Shown here piece after piece: positions 9,183-16,820 of a stretch of 62,615 nucleotides of DNA; position 1 is the stretch's first letter, and the number at the start of each line of letters is the position of its first letter. The notes beneath the pieces were generated by a model. The model was not told the DNA's origin. It worked only from the letters and a program-made list of their open reading frames with translations, and made no database searches. Origin of the DNA: Meridianimarinicoccus roseus (GTDB taxonomy: Bacteria > Pseudomonadota > Alphaproteobacteria > Rhodobacterales > Rhodobacteraceae); assembly GCF_003172915.1 (NCBI RefSeq), contig NZ_QGKU01000066.1, forward strand, positions 1 to 62,615, given 5' to 3'. Made by a program: the position numbers and the translations under genes.

Positions 9183-9213
9183 TTTTGGACATTTTTTTAA
9201 TCATTTTGGATAT
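9183..9213. promoter_or_regulatory. Pair of direct repeats in the divergent control region (candidate operator)
   Basis: TTTTGGACAT (9183-9192) and TTTTGGATAT (9204-9213) differ at one base. Their starts are 21 bp apart, about two helical turns, so a dimer could contact both on one face. They lie in the AT-rich 220-bp gap between the transporter operon and the regulator gene, where GC content drops sharply. The second repeat runs into TATATT, a possible -10 element. The likely ligand is the adjacent regulator. Confidence 0.45.
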
Positions 9214-9269
9214 ATTGGTGATTACGAAAAAGTCTCGAATTGATCATTTATGCGGCAAAGGATGCTGGC

Positions 9270-11081
9270 ATGACCGAAACATCCAGAACGGACAGTTCGA
9301 AAAGGTCCATTGTGAAAGATACGCTCGAACATCGCACCAGCGCGCCGCAAGCGGCACAGCGCAAGCCGTCTACGCCGCGGCCGCGCCCGGCGTCGCTGGT
9401 CGATGTGACAGAGTATCTTGACTCGCTTGCTCTGGAAATCGACACCGCGTTCGACCTGTCCGTCGCCAATCCCTATCTCAACATGGCAACGCATCTCGTG
9501 CGCCACCACGTGCAGGGGCGGCTCGTGACCGGCTCTTCCCTGGTCGCGGCCTCAGGTGTGCCCTACGCCACCGGGATGCGCAAGCTGCGCGACATGCTGG
9601 AAGCCGGGCTGATCGAACAGCGCCCGCGCACCAAGTCGGGCAAGACCTTTTCGCTGCACCCTTCGCCGGCGATGCTGGAACAGTTCGACCAACTCGCCGA
9701 CCGGGTGCGCCGCCTGAGCATCGAACGCTTCGGCGGCAACCAGCCCGAGGACGGGCCGCAGGACTATTATTACGGCGACAGCTACATGAACGGGCAGGCG
9801 ATCCAGCCGCCCGCCGTGCTGCCCGAACCGCTGGCCCTGCCCGGCGGGTTGCGCGGGCTGGTGCACGGCGATCCGACCTTCATGGTGATGAAGGACCTCA
9901 AGCGCCAATTTGAACAGGTCTTGGGAACCGACATCCACCAGCGCGCCTTTTCCATCGACCGGCTCCGCGACGAGGCGCTGCGCAACGCGGCACGGCGCCA
10001 GTCGCGTTACGACATCATCGCGGTGGACCTTCCCTGGATCGGCGAGTTTGCCCAGAAGGGCATTCTTGCGCCGCTGGACGCGATCATGGATGTGACCCGG
10101 CTCGATCCGTCGGACTTCCACACCGCGGGCTGGCAGGGCGCGCATTGGGGCGGGCGGCCTTACGGTGTGCCATCCCAGACCACGCCGGAATTGCTGTTTT
10201 ACCGAACCGACCTGTTTGCCGAGGAAGGGCTGGTTCCGCCGAGCAGCACGGCCGAAGTGCTTGACGTGGCCCGGCGGCTGCACCGCCCGGCGCGCGGGCG
10301 CTACGGGATTGCCTGGAATGCGGCACGCGGCACGGCGCTGGGGCACACCTTCATCATGACCTGCGGCGATTTCGGGCAGCCCATCGTGTCGATGCCGCGC
10401 ATCGCGGGCGGTTTCGACGCGAGCCGCCTGGATCGCGGCGATTTCGAACTGCGGATCGACAGCGACCGCGCGCTCGATGCCGCTGAATACCTGCTCTCGC
10501 TTATGGATGTCTCGCCGCCGAATATCCTGTCGATGTCCTGGTATGAACGCATCCGCCCCTACGCCGCGGGCGACGTGGCTATGGCTTATGGCTACACACT
10601 GCTGGCGCCGTATTTTGAACTGGATCCGAAAAGCCCGGCGCAAGGCAATACCGGCTTCCTGCCGCATCCGGCCGGGCCGCTCGGCAGTCCGATTGCGCCG
10701 GTGGGAGGCTACGTGCTGGGCATCCCCAGCAACCTCGCGCCCGAGCGGCGTGCCGCTGCGGTGGAGGCGCTGATCGCGTTCACCTCGCCCGAGGCGCAGA
10801 AACTCTACGTACAGCACGGGGCGCGCACAACGCCGCGCTATTCCGTGGGCGCGGACCCGGACGTCCGGCGCCTGTCGCCGGTGTTCGAGGCGGTGGACGC
10901 GATGTCATGGCGCGACGAGCTGCAGTTTTGGCCACGCCCGCCGATCCCCCGCATTTCCGAGGTCATCACGATCGTCGGCGAGGAACTTCACGACATGCTG
11001 CGCGGGCTGACGCCGCCGCGGATCGCGCTCAAGCGCGCGCAACACCGGGCCGAACGCGCGCTCGGGCAGGCAGACGGCTGA
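9270..11081 (+). CDS. Predicted one-component regulator: winged helix fused to an extracellular-solute-binding-protein fold
   Basis: A 603-residue protein with two parts. Residues about 67-132 look like a winged helix-turn-helix (TGSSLVAASGVPYATGMRKL, then a wing-like KSGKTFSLH). Residues about 193-600 look like a family-1 extracellular solute-binding protein: LRGLVHGDPTFMVMKDLKRQ, YDIIAVDLPWIGEFAQKG, YGVPSQTTPELLFYRTDLF, VGGYVLGIPSNL and ALIAFTSPEAQKLYV. There is no signal peptide, so the binding fold should act in the cytoplasm as a sensor. The start at 9270 has AAAGGA seven bases upstream; an ATG at 9240 is in frame but has no such site. It is divergent from the transporter operon and heads the plus-strand catabolic operon, the classic position of a pathway regulator. 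This job is inferred from architecture and position. Most sugar regulators use a LacI-type sensor instead. Confidence 0.72.
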   Translation: MTETSRTDSSKRSIVKDTLEHRTSAPQAAQRKPSTPRPRPASLVDVTEYLDSLALEIDTAFDLSVANPYLNMATHLVRHHVQGRLVTGSSLVAASGVPYATGMRKLRDMLEAGLIEQRPRTKSGKTFSLHPSPAMLEQFDQLADRVRRLSIERFGGNQPEDGPQDYYYGDSYMNGQAIQPPAVLPEPLALPGGLRGLVHGDPTFMVMKDLKRQFEQVLGTDIHQRAFSIDRLRDEALRNAARRQSRYDIIAVDLPWIGEFAQKGILAPLDAIMDVTRLDPSDFHTAGWQGAHWGGRPYGVPSQTTPELLFYRTDLFAEEGLVPPSSTAEVLDVARRLHRPARGRYGIAWNAARGTALGHTFIMTCGDFGQPIVSMPRIAGGFDASRLDRGDFELRIDSDRALDAAEYLLSLMDVSPPNILSMSWYERIRPYAAGDVAMAYGYTLLAPYFELDPKSPAQGNTGFLPHPAGPLGSPIAPVGGYVLGIPSNLAPERRAAAVEALIAFTSPEAQKLYVQHGARTTPRYSVGADPDVRRLSPVFEAVDAMSWRDELQFWPRPPIPRISEVITIVGEELHDMLRGLTPPRIALKRAQHRAERALGQADG

Positions 11082-11127
11082 CGCGGCCGTCGAACGACAC
11101 GACAGGACAACCGACAGGGAGGACCCA

Positions 11128-11934
11128 ATGGACAGCGAACGCCTCAAGGGCAAGAACATACTGATCACCGGCGCGGCCCAGGGCATGGGGGCGTGCAACG
11201 CCGAGCATTTCGCCGAGCAGGGCGCGAATGTGTGCCTTGGGGACCTTGATCTCGACCTCGCGCAGGAAGTGGCCGATCGCATCAACGCGAAGGGCAACGG
11301 CAAGGCCGTTGCAGTGAAGATGAACGTGACCAGCCGCGCCGACAACGAGGCTGCCGTGGCCGCCTGCGTGGAGGCGTTCGGATCGATCAATGTCGGCGTG
11401 TTCAACGCCGGTCTGAACAAGCCCCGGTTCTTCATGGATATCGATGAAGACAACTGGGACATGATCATGGACGTGAACACCAAGGGCATGTGGCTGGGCA
11501 TGCAGACGGTGGCAAAGCAGATGATCGCGCAGGGCAAGCAGGACTATCCCTACAAGCTGATCTGCGTAGGCTCGATCGCGTCGCGCAAGCCGCTGATCGA
11601 TGTGACGGTCTACTGCACATCCAAGTACGGCTGCCTCGCGCTGACCCATTGCGGCGCGCTGGCGCTGGCGGAACACGGGATCACGGTGAACGGCTATGCG
11701 CCCGGCGTGGTGGTCACGCCGCTGTGGGAACAGCTCGACAAGGACCTGATCGACATCGGGTTCAAGGAACGCGAAGGCCAAGCCTACGAGGACATCGTGA
11801 ACAACGAACTGCAGATCAAGCGCGTGTCCTACCCCAAGGACGTGATGGGCACCGCCGCGTTCCTGTGTTCGCCCGACAGCGACTACATGACCGGGCAGAT
11901 GATCCATATCGACGGCGGTTGGTGCATCCAGTAG
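11128..11934 (+). CDS. SDR-family oxidoreductase
   Basis: A classical SDR of 268 residues. It has TGAAQGMG (14-21), an acidic GDLDLD after strand two (NAD preference), FNAG, a catalytic Ser in CVGSIASR and Y-x3-K in YCTSK. It ends GQMIHIDGGWCIQ. GGGAGG lies eight bases before the ATG. It resembles the SDR at 7212-8006 in the NAGxNKPxxFMD segment and in the APGVVxTxxWxxxDxDLxxIG segment, so the two may catalyse consecutive or stereochemically different oxidations of the same substrate. It lies 46 bp after the regulator and 73 bp before the M24 gene, most likely in one operon with the downstream dehydrogenase complex. Confidence 0.87.
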   Translation: MDSERLKGKNILITGAAQGMGACNAEHFAEQGANVCLGDLDLDLAQEVADRINAKGNGKAVAVKMNVTSRADNEAAVAACVEAFGSINVGVFNAGLNKPRFFMDIDEDNWDMIMDVNTKGMWLGMQTVAKQMIAQGKQDYPYKLICVGSIASRKPLIDVTVYCTSKYGCLALTHCGALALAEHGITVNGYAPGVVVTPLWEQLDKDLIDIGFKEREGQAYEDIVNNELQIKRVSYPKDVMGTAAFLCSPDSDYMTGQMIHIDGGWCIQ

Positions 11935-12007
11935 CGCCCCCCGCCCAACCAAGACAAATCATTCATGGAAAATAGTGGCCCTGCGGGGCCGCTCGGAGGA
12001 TACACCG

Positions 12008-13306
12008 ATGTCTCGTGCCCTGATGCCGAACCTGCTCACCCCGCAGGACCTGCAACCAAACTGGCAGTGGGAAGCCAAGCTGCCTTCCCCCGGCCACATG
12101 TCGGTGGATTTCGAACGCCGCATCGACCATGATCGCCTGCGCCGCTACCGCCTGGCGCGCACCCGGCAATCCCTGCAAGCCTCGAACGCCGGTTCGCTGC
12201 TGCTGTTCGACGTGAACAATATCCGCTACGTGTCGTCCACCAAGATCGGCGAATGGGAGCGGGACAAGATGTGCCGCTTCTGCCTGTTGACCGGCGATGA
12301 CTCCCCCTACGTGTGGGACTTCGGCAGCGCGGCGGTGCACCACCAGAAGTATTCCGACTGGCTGGAACCCGACCATTGCCTTGCCGGCGTCGTCGGCATG
12401 CGCGGCACGATCCCGCCCGAATTCGGGCTCATGCGCAAGTATGCCAAGATGATCGCCCAGTTGATCAAGGACGCGGGCATGGCCGACATGCCGGTTGGCG
12501 TGGACTATGCCGAAACGGCGATGTTCCATGCGCTGCTGGAAGAAGGCATCAAGGTCGTGGACGGCCAGCAGATCATGCTGGCGGCACGCGAGATCAAGAA
12601 CTGGGACGAAATCCAGCTTCTGACGCAGGCGGCCAGCATGGTCGATGGCGTCTACCACATGATCTACGAGGAACTGAAACCCGGTGTGCGGGAATCCGAC
12701 ATCGTCGCGCTGTCCAACAAGCTGCTCTACGAAATGGGCTCCGACGACGTGGAGGCGATCAACGCCATCTCGGGCGAGCGGTGCAACCCGCACCCGCACA
12801 ACTTCACCGACCGGCTGATCCGACCGGGCGACCAGGCGTTCTTCGACATCCTGCAATCCTACCAGGGGTACCGGACGTGTTACTATCGCACGTTCAATGT
12901 GGGCCGCGCGACGCCCGCGCAGAACGACGCCTACGTGAAGGCGCGCGAATGGATCGACGCGTCCATCGCGATGATCAAGCCCGGCGTGACCACCGACAAG
13001 GTCGCCGAGGTCTGGCCGACCGCCGAAAGCCTCGGGTTCCCGAACGAGGACGCGGCCTTCGGGTTGCAGTTCGGGCACGGTCTGGGCCTTGCGTTGCACG
13101 AGCGACCGATCATCAGCCGCGCGGTCAGCCTCGATCACCCGATGGAGATCCAGACCGGCATGGTCTTCGCGCTGGAGACGTATTGCCCGGCAACGGATGG
13201 CTATTCGGCCGCCCGGATCGAAGAGGAAGTCGTGGTGACCGAGAACGGGTGCGAGGTAATCAGCCTGTTCCCGGCCGAGGAACTGCCGATCGCCAACAGG
13301 TACTGA
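12008..13306 (+). CDS. M24-family (pita-bread fold) protein with altered metal site
   Basis: A 432-residue protein of the Xaa-Pro peptidase/creatinase superfamily: a creatinase-like N-domain (residues about 40-190) and a C-terminal pita-bread domain. By spacing to the conserved Gly-Tyr, the five metal ligands should be D280 (FFD), residue 291, H357 (GHGLGLALHE), E390 (ALETYCPA) and E405 (RIEEEV). Residue 291 is Cys (GYRTCYYRTF) where metallopeptidases have Asp. The enzyme may thus bind one metal or none, as in creatinase, and may not be a peptidase. GGAGGA lies about nine bases before the ATG at 12008. The context (SDRs, dehydrogenase complex) suggests hydrolysis or lyase action on a small molecule. 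DddP-type DMSP lyase was considered and not supported. Confidence 0.8.
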   Translation: MSRALMPNLLTPQDLQPNWQWEAKLPSPGHMSVDFERRIDHDRLRRYRLARTRQSLQASNAGSLLLFDVNNIRYVSSTKIGEWERDKMCRFCLLTGDDSPYVWDFGSAAVHHQKYSDWLEPDHCLAGVVGMRGTIPPEFGLMRKYAKMIAQLIKDAGMADMPVGVDYAETAMFHALLEEGIKVVDGQQIMLAAREIKNWDEIQLLTQAASMVDGVYHMIYEELKPGVRESDIVALSNKLLYEMGSDDVEAINAISGERCNPHPHNFTDRLIRPGDQAFFDILQSYQGYRTCYYRTFNVGRATPAQNDAYVKAREWIDASIAMIKPGVTTDKVAEVWPTAESLGFPNEDAAFGLQFGHGLGLALHERPIISRAVSLDHPMEIQTGMVFALETYCPATDGYSAARIEEEVVVTENGCEVISLFPAEELPIANRY

Positions 13307-13314
13307 CCGCCACT

Positions 13315-13343
13315 CCCCGCCGTGGGCGCGACCCCCGGCGGGG
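13315..13343 (+). terminator. Intercistronic hairpin before the E1 alpha gene
   Basis: CCCCGCCG (13315-13322) pairs with CGGCGGGG (13336-13343) around a 13-nt loop, immediately after the M24 gene. No U-tract follows, and the next gene starts 54 bases on, so this is more likely an mRNA-processing or partial-attenuation stem than a full stop. Confidence 0.4.
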
Positions 13344-13397
13344 ATATTCCAGGACAGAAAATGCACCGGGCCCCCAGCGCCCGGCCAGGAGGACATG

Positions 13398-14441
13398 ATG
13401 GCCGCCAAAGCCGCAGCCAAGAAGGGCACAGCGCCCAAGGGCAATGCCGAGGACTACCTGCGGATGTACCGCCAGATGGTGCGCATCCGCGCCTTCGAGG
13501 ACAACGCGAACCAGCTTTACCTGTCGGCCAAGATGCCCGGCCTGACCCACATGTATTCCGGCCAGGAAGCGGTCGCGGTCGGCATATGCGAAGCGCTGAC
13601 CGACGATGACAAGATCACCTCCACCCATCGCGGGCACGGGCATTGCGTCGCCAAGGGCGCCGACTTCAAGGCCATGTTCTGCGAACTTCTGGGCAAGGAA
13701 GAAGGCTACTGCCGGGGCAAGGGCGGATCGATGCACATCGCCGATCAAAGCCACGGCAATCTCGGCGCCAACGCCATCGTGGGCGGGTCCATGGGCATCG
13801 CCACCGGCGCCGCCCTGTCGGCACAGCTGCGCGGCACGGACGAGGTCACGGTGTGTTTCTTCGGCGACGGCGCGACCGCACAAGGACTGTGGTACGAGGT
13901 CATGAACATGGCCGCTCTGTGGAAGCTGCCAGTGATCTACGCTTGCGAGAACAACGGCTATTCCGAGTACACCAAGACCGAGGAGATCGCGGCGGGCAGC
14001 CTGACCGCACGGGCCGAGGCCTTCGGGATCGAGGCGCACAAGGTCGACGGACAGGACGTTCTGGCGGTGAACGAGTTGACCCAGAAACTCGTGGCCCGGG
14101 CGCGCAAGGGCGAGGGACCGTTCTTCATCGAACTCGATACCTACCGCTACCACGGCCACCACGTCGGCGATATCAATCGCGAGTATTACCGTGCGAAGGA
14201 CGAGGAGTCGGAGTGGAAGTCCACCCGCGATCCCATCCTGAATTTCGGCAAGTGGCTCACGGAACAGGGCGTCGTCAGCGAAGACGACCTGGTTGCGATC
14301 AACGACGAGATCCGCGCCGACGCGGAGGCGGCCGTCGCCTATGCCGAAGCCGCGCGCTACCCCGACGCAAGCGAGGTGGACATGCACGTTTACGTGGACA
14401 GTCCCGAGCTTGACGCCGCACTGAGCAAACAATCGGCCTGA
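13398..14441 (+). CDS. Thiamine-diphosphate-dependent dehydrogenase E1 component, alpha subunit (PdhA/AcoA family)
   Basis: A 347-residue E1 alpha subunit. With E1 beta it decarboxylates a 2-oxoacid, or cleaves acetoin, on thiamine diphosphate and passes the acyl group to the lipoyl domain. Seen: GYCRGKGGSMHIAD, GNLGANAIVGGSMGIA and the ThDP/Mg motif from GDGAT to ENNGYSE. It ends in the usual RYHGHHVGDIN...YR region. The wording CRGKGGSMHIAD with GANAIVGG is compatible with both PDH and acetoin dehydrogenase. Two ATGs in tandem precede it; the second (13398) gives the better spacing to AGGAGG. The E1 beta gene follows after 10 bases. Confidence 0.9.
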   Translation: MAAKAAAKKGTAPKGNAEDYLRMYRQMVRIRAFEDNANQLYLSAKMPGLTHMYSGQEAVAVGICEALTDDDKITSTHRGHGHCVAKGADFKAMFCELLGKEEGYCRGKGGSMHIADQSHGNLGANAIVGGSMGIATGAALSAQLRGTDEVTVCFFGDGATAQGLWYEVMNMAALWKLPVIYACENNGYSEYTKTEEIAAGSLTARAEAFGIEAHKVDGQDVLAVNELTQKLVARARKGEGPFFIELDTYRYHGHHVGDINREYYRAKDEESEWKSTRDPILNFGKWLTEQGVVSEDDLVAINDEIRADAEAAVAYAEAARYPDASEVDMHVYVDSPELDAALSKQSA

Positions 14442-14451
14442 GGAGAGAAGA

Positions 14452-15447
14452 ATGCGAGAGATTACACTTTCCAAGGCTGTGAACGAGGCCATCGCCGAAG
14501 AGATGCGGCGCGACCCGACCGTGTTCCTGATCGGCGAGGACGTGGCCGAGGCCGGTACCCCGTTCAAGGTCCTGGCCGGGCTGGTGGAAGAATTCGGCAC
14601 CAAGCGCGTCATCGACACGCCGATTTCCGAACCGGGCTTCACAGGCATGGCCGTGGGCGCGGCGCTGACAGGCTCGCGCCCCATCGTGGACCTGATGTTC
14701 GGCGACTTCATCTTCCTGATCATGGACCAGCTCTGCAACCAGGCCGCGAAGGCCTGTTACATGTCCGGCGGCAAGCTCAACGTGCCGCTTGTTCTGCGCA
14801 CGAACCTGGGCGCAACACGCCGGTCCGCCGCACAGCACAGCCAGTCGCTGCACGCACTCGTGGCGCATATTCCGGGTCTGAAGGTGGCGATGCCGTCCTC
14901 GGCCTACGAGGCGAAGGGCCTGATGAAGACCGCGATCCGGGACAACAACCCGGTCGTGATCTTCGAGGACAAGCTGATGTACCAGGACAAGGCCCCGGTC
15001 CCGGAAGAAGAATACCTGATCCCCTTCGGCAAGGCCAACATCAAGCGAGAGGGCACGGACATCACACTGATCGGCACCTCTTCGATGGTGCAGGTGGCCG
15101 AGAAGGCGGCGGCGCTGCTGGAGAAGGACGGCATTTCGGCCGAGGTGATCGACCCGCGCACGATCGTGCCACTGGACGAGGAGACTATTCTCGCGTCGGT
15201 GCGCAAGACCTCGCGCGCCATCGTCATCGACGAGGGGCACCAGAGCTACGGCGTCACCGGCGAGATCGCGTCGCGGATCAGCGAAAAGGCGTTCTACCAT
15301 CTCGACGCGCCGGTGCTGCGGATGGGCGCCATGGACGTTCCGGTGCCGTTCTCGCCCGCGCTGGAGGACCTGACCGTACCGACGCCCGAGGCCGTCGCCG
15401 AGCGTGCCCGCCAATCGGTCCGGGGGGAGTTGTTCGATGCCGCATGA
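14452..15447 (+). CDS. Thiamine-diphosphate-dependent dehydrogenase E1 component, beta subunit (PdhB/AcoB family)
   Basis: A 331-residue E1 beta subunit that forms the alpha2beta2 E1 with the preceding gene. Conserved segments: GEDVAEAGTPFKV, DTPISEPGFTGMAVGAALTG, the LMFGDFIFLIMDQ stretch, and the C-terminal transketolase-like domain with VIDPRTIVPLDEETI and VIDEGHQSYGVTGEIA. GAGGAGAG gives a strong ribosome site. The 3' end overlaps the lipoyl-protein gene by 11 bases, pointing to translational coupling and matched stoichiometry. Length is typical for both PdhB and AcoB. Confidence 0.92.
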   Translation: MREITLSKAVNEAIAEEMRRDPTVFLIGEDVAEAGTPFKVLAGLVEEFGTKRVIDTPISEPGFTGMAVGAALTGSRPIVDLMFGDFIFLIMDQLCNQAAKACYMSGGKLNVPLVLRTNLGATRRSAAQHSQSLHALVAHIPGLKVAMPSSAYEAKGLMKTAIRDNNPVVIFEDKLMYQDKAPVPEEEYLIPFGKANIKREGTDITLIGTSSMVQVAEKAAALLEKDGISAEVIDPRTIVPLDEETILASVRKTSRAIVIDEGHQSYGVTGEIASRISEKAFYHLDAPVLRMGAMDVPVPFSPALEDLTVPTPEAVAERARQSVRGELFDAA

Positions 15448-16801
15448 GGTGATCATGCCCGCTCTCGGCATGGCGCAGGACAGCGGCGTGCTTGTAGCGT
15501 GGCTCAAGGCGCCGGGCGATCCCGTAAAGGCGGGCGACGCATTGATGGAGGTGGAGACCGACAAGGCCACGATGGAGGTCGAGGCGGCCCATGACGGGTT
15601 TCTGACGGACCTGCGCGCGTCCGAAGGCGAAGCCGTGCCGGTAGGCGACGTGGTCGCGCTGATCAGCGAAACGCCCGAAGGCTCGGGCACGCCCGAGCCG
15701 AAGGCCGAACCGGCGGACGGCCCTGCGGAGGCTTCGGAAGGTTCCGGGGCGGGCGCCGCGCTGCCCGAAGGGCGGCAGGTCATCATGCCCGCACTCGGCA
15801 TGGCGCAGGACACCGGATTGATCGTCGGCTGGTCGGTGCAGCCCGGGACGAAAGTCGGCGCCGACGACGTTCTGCTGGAGGTCGAAACAGACAAGTCCAC
15901 GATGGAGGTGCCCGCAGGCCATGACGGGTATCTTGCCGCGGTGCTCGCTGCCGAGGGCGAGGACGTGCCGGTCGGCGAGGTGATCGCTGTCATCAGCGCG
16001 GACAAGCCGGACGCCCCGGTCCAGCGCAGCCGTGCAGATGCCCCAGCAGCAGCGGCACCCGCGGCAAAGGCCCCCGAGGCGCCTACCGCGGCTCCCGCGC
16101 CCCAAGCCACTCGCGAAGCCCAGGCGCAAGAGGCCGGACCGGCACCTGCTCGCAGGATCGCACCGGACACCGGAGGGCGCATCCTGGCATCCCCGAAGGC
16201 GCGCAGGCTGGCAGCGCAGGAAGGCCTGGACCTTGCTCGGCTCGTGGCCGAGGGCGTTCCGCAGCCGTTCCACGTGGCCGACCTGGACACATTGCGCGCC
16301 ATGCCTCCGGCAGCGGCAGAGACCCCGGCAGCCGCCACTGCCTCCGGCGGAGCGCAGTGCCTGACCGCAGAGATCGACGGTGCGGCCCTTGCCGGGTTCA
16401 CCGACTGGCTGGCCCGCGAGACCGGCCATTCGGCCCCGCGCGCCGCCGCCCTGGCCGCTTTCGCCGCCGCCGCCTGGCATGAAGCGGGCGGCACTTCAGG
16501 CGCAGTGAGCGTCGAGGTGCCAGGCGTCGGCCCGGCACGCGCCTTCGATGTCGCACCCGGCACGCCGCTGGCGGCGCTTGCACCGGGTGACGCAACCCCC
16601 GCGGTGATCTTGCGCGACCTCGCACGAACCGCCATCACTGGCGTGCAGCTTGGGTCCGAGGCGGTCCCGGTTCTGAGCCTGACGCGGCAGGGCGACCTGA
16701 TGCGCGTGACGCTGGAGGGCCGGATGCCGCCGCCTCAGGCCATCACTTTTCTGAATGCGTTTGCGGCGCGTCTTGCCGACCCGCTGCGCCACATTCTCTG
16801 A
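15437..16801 (+). CDS. Double-lipoyl-domain protein with E1/E3-binding domain and degenerate E2 domain
   Basis: A 454-residue swinging-arm subunit. It has two similar lipoyl domains (about 1-78 and 113-188) with lipoylation lysines in VETDKATMEV (K43) and VETDKSTMEV (K153). They are joined by Ala/Pro-rich linkers to a peripheral-subunit-binding domain (ASPKARRLAAQEG, about 246-285). The C-terminal about 145 residues resemble an E2 acyltransferase domain, but where the HxxxDG motif should be the sequence reads EGRMPPPQAITFLN, so the catalytic His and Asp/Asn are gone. It should carry acyl groups but not transfer them to CoA; the separate E2 at 18262-19170 would do that. The start at 15437 begins directly at the lipoyl fold. 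Confidence 0.85.
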   Translation: MPHEVIMPALGMAQDSGVLVAWLKAPGDPVKAGDALMEVETDKATMEVEAAHDGFLTDLRASEGEAVPVGDVVALISETPEGSGTPEPKAEPADGPAEASEGSGAGAALPEGRQVIMPALGMAQDTGLIVGWSVQPGTKVGADDVLLEVETDKSTMEVPAGHDGYLAAVLAAEGEDVPVGEVIAVISADKPDAPVQRSRADAPAAAAPAAKAPEAPTAAPAPQATREAQAQEAGPAPARRIAPDTGGRILASPKARRLAAQEGLDLARLVAEGVPQPFHVADLDTLRAMPPAAAETPAAATASGGAQCLTAEIDGAALAGFTDWLARETGHSAPRAAALAAFAAAAWHEAGGTSGAVSVEVPGVGPARAFDVAPGTPLAALAPGDATPAVILRDLARTAITGVQLGSEAVPVLSLTRQGDLMRVTLEGRMPPPQAITFLNAFAARLADPLRHIL

Positions 16802-16820
16802 CCGGAAACGGAAAAAGATC

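Noticed and set aside
12008-13306. Identification of the M24 protein as the DMSP lyase DddP
   Set aside because: DddP has a different Asp pattern (FD-T-D-L ... CTDIS) and other conserved segments that are not seen here; only the general fold matches.
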